A stretch of 24,427 nucleotides of DNA from an uncultured Bryobacterales bacterium (lineage in GTDB: Bacteria > Acidobacteriota > Terriglobia > Bryobacterales > Bryobacteraceae): contig CALGAR010000108.1 in the NCBI GenBank assembly GCA_937959285.1, forward strand, positions 1 through 24,427, given 5' to 3'. Of this stretch, positions 7,829-15,341 are shown one piece after another (the first letter of the stretch is position 1; every line of letters starts with the position of its first letter). Position numbers and translations under genes: made by a program. The notes below the pieces were generated by a model. It was not told the DNA's origin. It saw only the letters and a program-made list of their open reading frames with translations, and ran no database searches.

Positions 7829-8716
7829 TTAGCCCTCGGAAGTTCCCGCGGATTCCCTCATCTCGAGCACGCGCAGTTTTGCGCTTCGAGACGCCGGATT
7901 CGAACGTACCTCTTCCTCGGAGGGCGTAACGACATGCTTCGTGAGAATCTTCGCCCGTCCTTGCCTGGCCAGCTCCTGAAATGCACGCTTGACCTTCCGG
8001 TCCTCCAGCGACATGAAGGAGATGATGACCGCTCTTCCACCCGGCTTCACCAGTTGCGGCAGCGCCTGCAGCAAGGCGTCCAACTCCTCCGGCTCCTCGT
8101 TGACTACCTGCCGCAAGGCCATAAATGTTTGGGTCGCGGGATGCAATCGGCCCGTCCGAGGCACGGCCTGTTCCACAACTTGCGCCAAATGCTGCGTGCT
8201 GCGAATGGGCCGCGCCCGAACGATTGCTCTGGCTATTCTCCGCGCCCTCCTTTCTTCGCCGAACTGAAAGATCAGGTCGGCAAGCGCCTTTTCGGCCGTA
8301 AAGTTCACGATGTCGGCCGCTGTCTCGCCCTTCGTACGGTCCATCCGCATATCGAGCGGACCTTCGGCCATCAAGGAGAAACCGCGCCCCGGGTCCGTTA
8401 ACTGGTACCGGCTCACGCCCAAATCGGCTAACAATCCGTCCGCCGGCATGAGCCCTAACTCGCCCAGCCGGGCCGGCAATTCCGAAAATCTCGCCTGCAC
8501 GTACCGGATGCGATCCGCCCACTCGGCCGTGTTCGCCTTTGCCAGCTCGAGCGATTCCGCATCCCGGTCGCATGCAACCACCAAACCCGTTAAAAGTCGC
8601 CGGGCGATGAGACTTGTATGCCCACCAAGCCCGGCGGTCGCGTCCACGTAAAGTCCGTCCGGCCGGACCGCGAGACCCTCCAAGGCCTCCGACGGCAGCA
8701 CCGGTATATGGCCCAT
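7829..8716 (-). CDS. rsmH: RsmH (MraW), 16S rRNA m4C1402 methyltransferase
   Basis: This SAM-dependent methyltransferase modifies the N4 position of C1402 in 16S rRNA. It begins with HIPVLPSEAL; the SAM-binding glycine loop DATAGLGGHTS comes at about residues 25-35, DRDAESL at about 50, DLGVS and GRGFSLMAEGPLDMRMD in the middle, then FGEERRARRIARAIV, RLHPATQTFMALR and the C-terminal SAKLRVLE. Its 295 residues are normal. The usual ISFHSLEDR block reads ISFMSLEDR here, a small departure. ATG at 8716 lies six bases after the mraZ stop, so the two are probably cotranscribed. Identity is secure. Confidence 0.97.
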   Translation of the reverse strand: MGHIPVLPSEALEGLAVRPDGLYVDATAGLGGHTSLIARRLLTGLVVACDRDAESLELAKANTAEWADRIRYVQARFSELPARLGELGLMPADGLLADLGVSRYQLTDPGRGFSLMAEGPLDMRMDRTKGETAADIVNFTAEKALADLIFQFGEERRARRIARAIVRARPIRSTQHLAQVVEQAVPRTGRLHPATQTFMALRQVVNEEPEELDALLQALPQLVKPGGRAVIISFMSLEDRKVKRAFQELARQGRAKILTKHVVTPSEEEVRSNPASRSAKLRVLEMRESAGTSEG

Positions 8717-8722
8717 ACATCG

Positions 8723-9211
8723 CTAAATGAGCCCGCTCTTTTCGAGCGCCTGCAGGTCTTCGGCCTGCGTCGCTTCGACCATCGCCATCTGCTGATCGAA
8801 CAGCGTCTGGCTGTAAACGTCGATACGGCCTCGGTAGCAAAGTAACTGGACAGGCTGGTTCTCCAGCCCCAACTTACGGCGAAGCTCAGGCGAAAGTAAC
8901 ACTCTCCCCTGCGAATCCATCTCGGTGTCCGACCCCAACGCGTTCGCAAGAAATGCAATCCGCTGCGCCGCCCGAGGGTTTTCAGTGTAGGTCTCAAAGA
9001 ACTTTTCGTTTTGCTTCCACACCGAGTTAGGGTAGATTCGAGCTATGCCATCACCGAGGCTTGTCACAAAAAGCCTTTTGTCTGAAAAGCTTCCGAGATA
9101 CTCCTGGAAGCGCGCCGGAAGTTTCAGGCGGCCCTTCTCGTCAACCCTGCCGGGGTAGAACCCACGGGGAGGATCGATCGGCTCAACCTGATTGGGCTTC
9201 TCGGCGTCCAC
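8723..9211 (-). CDS. mraZ: MraZ, transcriptional regulator of the dcw cluster
   Basis: MraZ is a DNA-binding protein with two SpoVT/AbrB-like repeats that forms ring oligomers and represses its own operon in the species studied. The first repeat includes GRVDEKGRLKLPARF (DEKGR at 24-28) and the second MDSQGRVLLSPELRRKLGL (DSQGR at 99-103). The product is 162 residues. It carries about 17 extra residues ahead of the usual MraZ start, beginning MDAEKPNQ. GTG at 9211 is the only usable start near that point; a weak GGA lies six bases upstream. The GTG itself lies within the last copy of a direct repeat that looks like the MraZ operator. It is the first gene of the cluster. Confidence 0.95.
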   Translation of the reverse strand: MDAEKPNQVEPIDPPRGFYPGRVDEKGRLKLPARFQEYLGSFSDKRLFVTSLGDGIARIYPNSVWKQNEKFFETYTENPRAAQRIAFLANALGSDTEMDSQGRVLLSPELRRKLGLENQPVQLLCYRGRIDVYSQTLFDQQMAMVEATQAEDLQALEKSGLI

Positions 9212-9243
9212 TTTCTGTCCACTTAGTGACCACTTTTGGCCAC
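9208..9243 (-). promoter_or_regulatory. Putative MraZ operator: four GTGG direct repeats
   Basis: On the minus strand GTGG occurs at 9243-9240, 9233-9230, 9222-9219 and 9211-9208, with periods of 10, 11 and 11 bases. The last three copies extend to AAAGTGG, TAAGTGG and AAAGTGG. Known MraZ boxes are short direct repeats at 10-base period (TGGGN in E. coli, AAAGTG-type in Mollicutes). The copies lie between the predicted -10 and the mraZ GTG start, overlapping it, which fits autorepression. Protein binding is inferred. Confidence 0.7.
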
Positions 9244-9252
9244 CCAGAGGCG

Positions 9253-9282
9253 ATTGTAAACCGCTGCTCAGGTCGAAAGCAA
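9253..9282 (-). promoter_or_regulatory. Putative sigma70-type promoter for the dcw cluster
   Basis: TTGCTT (9282-9277) and TACAAT (9258-9253) lie 18 bases apart on the minus strand. The -10 matches five of six consensus bases; the -35 matches only TTG. The predicted start near 9246 would place the GTGG repeats in the first 40 transcribed bases. Confidence 0.45.
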
Positions 9283-9508
9283 ATCTTTTTTCCTAACTTT
9301 GAACGTGTAAGTGGGTTAAATCTCGAATACTTCCGAGGAATCCCGCGTAATATCCCAGGAGAGCAGTAGAAGAAAAAGCGAAACACGAATCAGGGTAATT
9401 AAGATTTGTAACTTACGCTGGGGCGCACCTCTCCAGCCGGATCCCGGAACGGCTACAAGAGTCGTCGTACACCTCCTGGTATGAGAAGCAAATGGTCCGG
9501 CAGAGCGG
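9283..9508. other. Intergenic stretch between czcA and mraZ, no gene seen
   Basis: Together with the mraZ promoter and operator this makes a 309-base gap between the mraZ start and the czcA stop. Apart from those sites and the hairpin at the czcA stop, I see only AT-rich sequence near 9284-9420 and no coding frame with a family match or convincing start. Confidence 0.5.
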
Positions 9509-9531
9509 GCGCGACGTGCGTTACGTCGCGC
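9509..9531 (-). terminator. Hairpin at the czcA stop codon, possible terminator
   Basis: GCGCGACGT (9509-9517) and ACGTCGCGC (9523-9531) form a perfect nine-pair inverted repeat with a five-base loop that includes the TAA stop of czcA. No T-run follows in the direction of transcription, so it is not a classical intrinsic terminator. It may mark the 3' end of the czcCBA transcript. Confidence 0.4.
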
Positions 9532-12500
9532 TGGACGCGGTGACGGCACTCTCTTCCCCTTCCGCTTCGACACTGCGCTCCCGGCCTTCGAAGAAGCGGT
9601 AGAGCGTGGGTACGACAACAAGGGTCAGCAACGTCGAAGTAAACAGGCCGCCGATGACAACGATGGCCAGCGGCCGCTGCACCTCGGACCCAGGACCGGT
9701 CGCGAACAGGAACGGCACCAGGCCAAGCGCGGCAACGGTAGCCGTCATCATGACCGGACGGAAGCGGAGCTTGGCTCCTTCAGCCACCGCCTCCCGCTGC
9801 CTTAGACCCGATTCACGCAGCTTGCGGATGTAGGAGACTAAGACGACTCCGTTCAGTACGGCGATGCCCCACAGGGCGATGAAGCCGACCGAGGCAGGCA
9901 CCGACAGGTATTCGCCGGTGATATAGAGACCGACGACGCCGCCGATCGAGGCGAACGGCAGCACCGTGATGATGAGCGTCGCAAAGCGCAGCGAGTTAAA
10001 CAACAGGAACAGGAGGAAGAAGATCGCGCCGATCGTGATCGGGACAATGATCTTCAAATGGCGCAGGGCGCGCTCCATATTCTGGAACTGGCCACCCCAC
10101 TCGATGTAGTATCCCGGCGGCAGCGGAACCTGCTCGGCGACCTTCTGCTGGAGTTCAGCGACGAATCCGCCAAGGTCGCGGTTCTGGACGTTGACGCCGA
10201 CGACGATACGCCTCTTGGCCCAATCGCGGTTGATCTGTGCCGGGCCCTCCACAACTTCGATGCGCGCCAAGTTCTCCAGCAGCACCTTGCCGTCGCGAGG
10301 CGTGTTAACGACCGTTCTCCGAATCTCGCGGACACTGTTTCGCAGATGTTCGGGGAAGCGGACAATCGCTTGGAATCGCCGCTCGCCTTCGTAGATCTCT
10401 GTGGCCGCCTTGCCTCCGATCGCCGTTTCGATGATGTCGTGCACGTCGGAGGCGTTCAGTCCGTAGCGTGCGATCGCCTGCCGGTCGATCGTAATGTTCA
10501 AGTACTGCTGGCCTCCGACACGGTCAACCCTCGTGTCGCGCATTCCCCGGATCGTGCCAGCGACGGCAGCAACCTGGTTTGCCTTTTCGATGAGAACATT
10601 GAGATCGTCGCCGAAGATCTTCACAGCGACGTCGGCTCGAACACCCGTCACCATCTCGTCAACGCGATCGGAGATCGGCTGGGCCATGACAAGGTTCACG
10701 CCGGGTATCACCGAAAGGCGTTTTCGAATCTCGTCCGCAATATCATCCTGGGTCAAACCCTTGCGCTCGCTCAGAGGCGCTAAGGTGGCGATCACGTCCG
10801 CCTCGTTCGGCCCGGCAGGATCTGCCGGGGATTCGCCGCGCCCAAGGCGCGAGACTACCTTCGTCACGCCCGGGACCTGGCTGACGATCCGCAGCACTTC
10901 CATTTCCATGTTGATGGACTCTTCCAGCGAGATATTGGGCGCCCGGTCGATGTTCGGCGATATGGATCCCTCTTTCATCTCAGGAATGAACGAGGTACCG
11001 AGATATGGCACCAGGCACAGGGAGCCGATGAACATCGCCAAGGTCGTCAGGACCGTGATCTTCGAATGATTGAGCGCGAAGTGCAGGATCTTGAGATACG
11101 GACGTTTCAGCAGCCGTACCAGAAGCGTGTCGTGCTCCGAGCCTCCCTTGAGCATGTAGAACGAAAGCACGGGAGAGAGAGTCAGCGAGAGCACCAAGGA
11201 AATGCCGAGGGCGATGGCGATGGTGTAGGCCAGGGGCGAGAACATCTTGCCCTCCATTCCCTCGAGCGTCATGAGCGGAAGGAAAACCAGGATGATGACG
11301 CTGATGCCGAAAATGACCGGCGTTCCGACTTCGAGGACCGCGTCAATCACTACCTTCATGCGGTTTTGCCCCCGCTTGTGACTCAGCTTGGCAAAGACGT
11401 TCTCCACTACAACGACCGATCCGTCGATCATCAACCCGATCGCGATGGCCAGACCGCCCAGGGACATCAGGTTTGCCGACAGCTTGTAGTGGTTCATCAC
11501 CATGAAGGTCAGCAGAGGCGTAAGAATCAGCGTGGCAATGACAATGAGGCTGGAGCGTATGTCGCCGAGGAACAGGAAGAGGATCACTACAACCAGAACG
11601 ATGCCTTCCATCAACACCCGGCTGACGGTATTGAGGGCCGCATCCACGAGCTCCGAGCGATCATAGAATGGGACAATCTTCAGCCCGTTCGGCAGCAGTC
11701 CTTTTTCGTTGATCTCGTCGACTCTTTGCTTGATCCTTGTGACAATCTCCTTGGCGTTCCCGCCGGCGATCATCATGACGATGCCGCCCACCGCCTCGGT
11801 ATAGCCGCCCTTCAGCATGGCGCCGTAGCGCACAGCCTCTCCGATGCGTACATCAGCGACATGGCCAATGTAGACCGGAGTTCCGCCCACTTCCTTGAGA
11901 ATGATGGAGCGGATGTCATCGAGGCTCTGGATGAGGCCTACCCCGCGGATCAGGTACTGCTCAGCATGCTGCGGGAGAATACCGCCGCCGGAATTCGCAT
12001 TGTTGCGCGCCAGCGCCTGATAGACGTCCTGCAGCGTGACACCGTAGGAGCGCAGCCGGTGCGGATCGACAAGAACTTGATACTGCCGCACAAGCCCGCC
12101 GGTTGAGTTGATTTCAGCCACACCCGGAATCGAGCGAAGAAGCGGGCGTACAACCCAGTCCTGAATCGTCCGGCGCTCCATCAGTTCCTCTTTCGTCAGC
12201 GGCCGCTCCCCGTCGTCAGGCCGCTCCAGGGTGTACTGATACACCTCGCCCAAAGCGGAGGAAACAGGACCAAGGACAGGGACGATACCTTCCGGGAACT
12301 TATCGCGGGCCTCGATGAGGCGCTCCATCACGAGCTGCCGCGCAAAGTAAACGTCCGTGTCATCGGTGAAAACAAGCGTCACCAGGGAGAGGCCGGGCTT
12401 GTTCAAGGAACGCATTTCCGTCATGCCCGGAAGGCCGGTCATTGCGATCTCAACCGGAACGGTGACGAAGCGCTCGACCTCCTCGGGAGACCGCCCCGGG

Positions 12501-12658
12501 GCCTCAGTTGCAACCTGCACCTGGACCGTTGTGACATCCGGAAAAGCGTCTACTGACAGCTTTTGGGTGGCGTTAATGCCGAAGGCGAGCAGGATGCACG
12601 CGGTGACGACGACGACCAGCCGCTGCTTGAGGGCGGTTTCGAGAATGCTTTTCAACAT
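9521..12658 (-). CDS. czcA: CzcA/CusA-family heavy-metal RND efflux pump, inner-membrane component
   Basis: This proton-driven trimeric pump moves metal ions from the cytoplasm or periplasm toward the outside through a CzcB/CzcC-type channel. Its 1045 residues are standard for heavy-metal-efflux RND proteins, with the usual N-terminal membrane helix (LVVVVTACILLAFGI), large periplasmic loops and about 12 membrane segments. TM4 carries the proton-relay aspartate in GLMIDGSVVVVEN (D412). The DG pair is like CzcA/CnrA/NccA-type divalent pumps, whereas CusA-type copper/silver pumps have DA. The cleft region PNIDRAPNISLEES lacks the CusA methionine at the aligned position. Divalent metals are therefore more likely, but specificity is not certain. 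The ATG lies three bases after the czcB stop, with GGGGGAAG six bases upstream. Confidence 0.94.
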   Translation of the reverse strand: MLKSILETALKQRLVVVVTACILLAFGINATQKLSVDAFPDVTTVQVQVATEAPGRSPEEVERFVTVPVEIAMTGLPGMTEMRSLNKPGLSLVTLVFTDDTDVYFARQLVMERLIEARDKFPEGIVPVLGPVSSALGEVYQYTLERPDDGERPLTKEELMERRTIQDWVVRPLLRSIPGVAEINSTGGLVRQYQVLVDPHRLRSYGVTLQDVYQALARNNANSGGGILPQHAEQYLIRGVGLIQSLDDIRSIILKEVGGTPVYIGHVADVRIGEAVRYGAMLKGGYTEAVGGIVMMIAGGNAKEIVTRIKQRVDEINEKGLLPNGLKIVPFYDRSELVDAALNTVSRVLMEGIVLVVVILFLFLGDIRSSLIVIATLILTPLLTFMVMNHYKLSANLMSLGGLAIAIGLMIDGSVVVVENVFAKLSHKRGQNRMKVVIDAVLEVGTPVIFGISVIILVFLPLMTLEGMEGKMFSPLAYTIAIALGISLVLSLTLSPVLSFYMLKGGSEHDTLLVRLLKRPYLKILHFALNHSKITVLTTLAMFIGSLCLVPYLGTSFIPEMKEGSISPNIDRAPNISLEESINMEMEVLRIVSQVPGVTKVVSRLGRGESPADPAGPNEADVIATLAPLSERKGLTQDDIADEIRKRLSVIPGVNLVMAQPISDRVDEMVTGVRADVAVKIFGDDLNVLIEKANQVAAVAGTIRGMRDTRVDRVGGQQYLNITIDRQAIARYGLNASDVHDIIETAIGGKAATEIYEGERRFQAIVRFPEHLRNSVREIRRTVVNTPRDGKVLLENLARIEVVEGPAQINRDWAKRRIVVGVNVQNRDLGGFVAELQQKVAEQVPLPPGYYIEWGGQFQNMERALRHLKIIVPITIGAIFFLLFLLFNSLRFATLIITVLPFASIGGVVGLYITGEYLSVPASVGFIALWGIAVLNGVVLVSYIRKLRESGLRQREAVAEGAKLRFRPVMMTATVAALGLVPFLFATGPGSEVQRPLAIVVIGGLFTSTLLTLVVVPTLYRFFEGRERSVEAEGEESAVTASSAT

Positions 12659-12661
12659 TCG

Positions 12662-13834
12662 TCACTTCCCCCGCAACGCCATCTGCTTACGCTCATTGTT
12701 CAGGTGGAAGGCGCCGTCAAGCACGATTTTTTCACCCGGGCGAACTCCGTCCTCGAGACGGCGCATGCCATCGATTTCGTCTCCCAAGCGCACCTTTCGC
12801 ATCGCGAAATGAAGCGGTCCGGTCTGGACAAAGAGGTAGTCCTCGTTGTTTTCGCGGACAACCGCAGTGGAAGGGATGAGTCTCTGCCTCTCCGCATTCT
12901 CCTGGAGTGTCATCGTGGCAAGCATCGCCGGCTTATACTTCCGGTCCGGGTTTGGCAGGTTCATACGGGCACGAACCGTCCGGGTCTCCGGATTGACAAT
13001 GGCGCTGACGAAGGAGAGTGTGCCTGAAATTTCATGACCCGGGAGGGCGGCGATTTCGGCCTTGACCTCCTTGCCGACTGCCAGGCTGCCCGCCGTCTGC
13101 TCCGGAACATCGGCGACAAGCCACACGTGAGAGAGGTCGGCCAGCACGGCTACAATCTCGGCGGCCTGAACGACCTGGCCAATGGTCACCCTGCGCTCGA
13201 GGACGGTCCCGGTGATGGTGGCGTAGACAGGTACAACCGAATTAACTGTCTTCTTTTCCTTGAGCGCGGCAATCCCCTCGTCGGTCATGCCCAGCACCTT
13301 CAACTGCTCGCTGGCTGACGCAAGGTCCGCCGTCGCCTGTTCCAGTTCCGCCTGCCGCCGCTGCAGTTCCGCCGATCCAATTACGTCGGCGTCGAGCAGT
13401 TGCTTAGCCCTGGTGACGGCTCTGGCGGCCAGCTGCTGCTGAGATAAGGCCCGAAGAAAACTGGACTGGGCATTCGACAGTTCCACGCTGCGAATGACAG
13501 CGATCAAATCACCGCGTTTCACCGTCTGCCCCTCGATCACTTCGAGTTCTGTGATACGGCCCGAGACTGGCGCGCTGATTCTCGCGATGCGTGTTTCATC
13601 CGCTTCCACGCGTCCCGTCACTCGCATGCTGTCGGCCACCTGGGCCCACTGAAACTGTCCGATCTTCAGTTTCTTGTACAGCTCGGGCGAAATCTGCACC
13701 TCGCCCAAATCAGAACGCTGAGCTGCTACTTCCTCTGTTTCTTCCGCTTGCGGCTCATTTCCGCAGCTCCCCAGGAAGATGATCGGGAGCGCCGCAAGAG
13801 CGATGCGCAGCGGGAGTGAGATCTTGATCGTCAT
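12662..13834 (-). CDS. czcB: CzcB-type RND periplasmic adaptor, lipoprotein
   Basis: This membrane-fusion protein bridges the RND pump and the outer-membrane channel. It has a lipoprotein signal peptide ending in FLGSC, with lipidated Cys24 expected. A barrel-sandwich half-motif (RISAPVSGRITELEVIEGQTVKRGD as two adjoining stretches, about residues 83-107) is followed by an alpha-helical hairpin (about 113-185), the second lipoyl half near TITGTVLERRVTIGQVV, and beta-barrel and membrane-proximal domains. No histidine-rich or methionine-rich N-terminus of the kind used by CzcB or CusB for metal binding is visible. ATG overlaps the czcC stop as ATGA, so translation is coupled. Confidence 0.92.
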   Translation of the reverse strand: MTIKISLPLRIALAALPIIFLGSCGNEPQAEETEEVAAQRSDLGEVQISPELYKKLKIGQFQWAQVADSMRVTGRVEADETRIARISAPVSGRITELEVIEGQTVKRGDLIAVIRSVELSNAQSSFLRALSQQQLAARAVTRAKQLLDADVIGSAELQRRQAELEQATADLASASEQLKVLGMTDEGIAALKEKKTVNSVVPVYATITGTVLERRVTIGQVVQAAEIVAVLADLSHVWLVADVPEQTAGSLAVGKEVKAEIAALPGHEISGTLSFVSAIVNPETRTVRARMNLPNPDRKYKPAMLATMTLQENAERQRLIPSTAVVRENNEDYLFVQTGPLHFAMRKVRLGDEIDGMRRLEDGVRPGEKIVLDGAFHLNNERKQMALRGK

Positions 13835-15087
13835 GGTCTTGTCCTGGAATCGATAGCCCGCAGTTGCTCCAGTTCAATCAGCGCTACCTGGCGGTCAAAT
13901 CGCGCATTGAGATAATCGGAACGGACGCTTCGCAGAACGCGCTGCGCGTCCAAGACTTCAATGATTCCGCGCTCTCCGAATCGGAAGGCCGCTTCCGCCG
14001 CCCGAAGGGCGGCAGCAGCCTCCTCCAGAACGCCATCCTCGTAGGCCGCCACCTGCTGATTCGCCACTTCATACTGACGGTAAGCCCGCTCCAGTTCGGC
14101 ACTGATTTGCAACCGTCGGTGCTCGGCGATTGCCTCCGCCCGCCGGAGGTTTGCAACCGCCTCGTTGATGGGGCCCTCGCGGCGGTTCCAAACCGGCAGT
14201 GGAACGGAAACGCCCAGTCGAAAGAAGCCCAGGTCCGGCTGCTGTTCAAACTCGCCGCGCACGACGGGTTGAGGAATCCGGAGCGCCTTCTCGTGCTCCA
14301 GAAGAGCGTTTGCCCGCTGGATCTCCGTCTTGGCCTGCGCGACAGCCGGATGTCTGGACAGCACTTCCTGACGAAGCTCGTCTAACGGAGGGAGAATCTG
14401 AGGAGGATCCAAATCCCCTTGCGGATCAAGATTGTCCTGGAAGGGGGCATTCATGGCAGCACGCAGCGCAGCGATGGCTGTCACGAGCCGAAGCTCCGCG
14501 CTCCTTGCGGCAGTTCGAGCGGTCGCCAGTTCGGCATCCGCGCGGATCAGCTCCAACTTGGCCGCTTCGCCCACATTCACCTGGAGCTGAATCCGCCGCC
14601 GCAGATCCTCGATCAACCGGAGGTTCTCCACCGCAAGCTGGACCTCCCCCTTCCGCCGCAGCGCTTCATAGAAGGCTTGCTTGACGGCTCCCCGTACGGC
14701 CAGACGCGCCTCGTCCATCGCGTATTCGCTGCTAGTCCGGCCCAATTGAGCCGCCTCAATCCGAGGCCGCCGTACCCGGGGCAGATCGATTGGCTGCGAA
14801 AAGCTGTAGTGCTGCAGCACACCTGGCACGGCAGTATTCATGCGCAGGTGCTGGTTTCCGCTGAGCAGATTGAATTCCGGATTTGGATATGCAGACGCAG
14901 TGGTGATGCCGGCCTGCGCACCCTCAATCTGAGCAGAGGCCGCTCGCAGTTGCGGATGGTGCTCTTCCGCGACCGCCAGCGCTTCGTCTAATGTAATCTG
15001 CCTTACAGAAGTTTCCGCGGTCAAGTGCGGGAGTGCACATGCCAGCACAAAGACAGAAACCGTGGAAAGCTTTAGAGGCCCTGTCAT
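13831..15087 (-). CDS. czcC: CzcC-type outer-membrane efflux channel (TolC family)
   Basis: This outer-membrane factor forms the exit duct of the tripartite pump. A Sec signal peptide (VFVLACALPHLTA, cleavage expected before ETS) precedes two repeated OEP domains rich in long amphipathic helices, beginning at ITLDEALAVAEEHHPQLRAA, with the second repeat around PQILPPLDELRQEVLSRHPAVAQAKTEI written in family form. Its 418 residues are typical. It is the first gene of czcCBA, transcribed from the divergent region shared with the two-component genes, about 78 bases downstream of the predicted sigma54 start site. Its stop overlaps the czcB start. Confidence 0.93.
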   Translation of the reverse strand: MTGPLKLSTVSVFVLACALPHLTAETSVRQITLDEALAVAEEHHPQLRAASAQIEGAQAGITTASAYPNPEFNLLSGNQHLRMNTAVPGVLQHYSFSQPIDLPRVRRPRIEAAQLGRTSSEYAMDEARLAVRGAVKQAFYEALRRKGEVQLAVENLRLIEDLRRRIQLQVNVGEAAKLELIRADAELATARTAARSAELRLVTAIAALRAAMNAPFQDNLDPQGDLDPPQILPPLDELRQEVLSRHPAVAQAKTEIQRANALLEHEKALRIPQPVVRGEFEQQPDLGFFRLGVSVPLPVWNRREGPINEAVANLRRAEAIAEHRRLQISAELERAYRQYEVANQQVAAYEDGVLEEAAAALRAAEAAFRFGERGIIEVLDAQRVLRSVRSDYLNARFDRQVALIELEQLRAIDSRTRP

Positions 15088-15176
15088 CGCGGAAAACCAT
15101 CCGAAGCCGAGTTCGGATCAGGAAACAAGGCACTGGGTCGAATCTCCATGTGTTCTTTCCGAAGCGTTCAGGAAGG

Positions 15177-15193
15177 AGCACGACGCCTGCCAA
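15177..15193 (-). promoter_or_regulatory. Sigma54 (-24/-12) promoter match facing czcC
   Basis: The minus strand reads TTGGCAGGCGTCGTGCT. GG at 15191-15190 and GC at 15179-15178 are separated by exactly ten bases, the invariant sigma54 spacing, and the site agrees with consensus YTGGCACGRNNNTTGCW at all but three defined positions. Transcription would begin near 15166, leaving a leader of about 78 bases before czcC. The neighbouring regulator is of the NtrC type, which activates sigma54 promoters. Confidence 0.75.
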
Positions 15194-15258
15194 ACTCGCC
15201 CGGCGACCTAACCCTAAGCCAATCCGAAGTACTGCCCCTCTAAGGGAATTCACATATA

Positions 15259-15319
15259 TTGACAAGTGTCCGAACTATCCGACACATGAATGTCCGTTAA
15301 GCGGACAGATTGGGGACAC
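15259..15319. promoter_or_regulatory. Cluster of TGTCCG/CGGACA inverted repeats, putative enhancer for the NtrC-type regulator
   Basis: Site 2 (15291-15307) is a perfect palindrome, TGTCCG-ttaag-CGGACA. Site 1 (15267-15284) is imperfect, TGTCCG with CCGACA. Extra half-sites are GACA at 15261-15264 and GGGGACAC at 15312-15319. Sites 1 and 2 would lie about 100 to 140 bases upstream of the predicted sigma54 start, the normal distance for an enhancer-binding protein. A TTGACA at 15259-15264 could be a -35 for the kinase gene, but I see no convincing -10. Confidence 0.6.
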
Positions 15320-15341
15320 GTTAGTCTAGAGATAGCGAGCA

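Noticed and set aside
7749..8840. 363-codon minus-strand frame overlapping rsmH
   Set aside because: It is out of frame with rsmH and mraZ and gives Gly/Arg-rich nonsense; rsmH explains the DNA.
11066..12106. 346-codon plus-strand frame opposite czcA
   Set aside because: His/Asp/Gln-rich translation typical of an antisense shadow of a membrane protein gene.
9521..12658. CusA (copper/silver) assignment for the RND pump
   Set aside because: TM4 has DG not DA, and the aligned cleft methionine is absent, so a divalent-type pump is more likely.
15259..15288. Complete sigma70 promoter for the kinase gene
   Set aside because: TTGACA is a perfect -35, but no acceptable -10 lies 16-19 bases downstream; the match may only reflect a GACA half-site.
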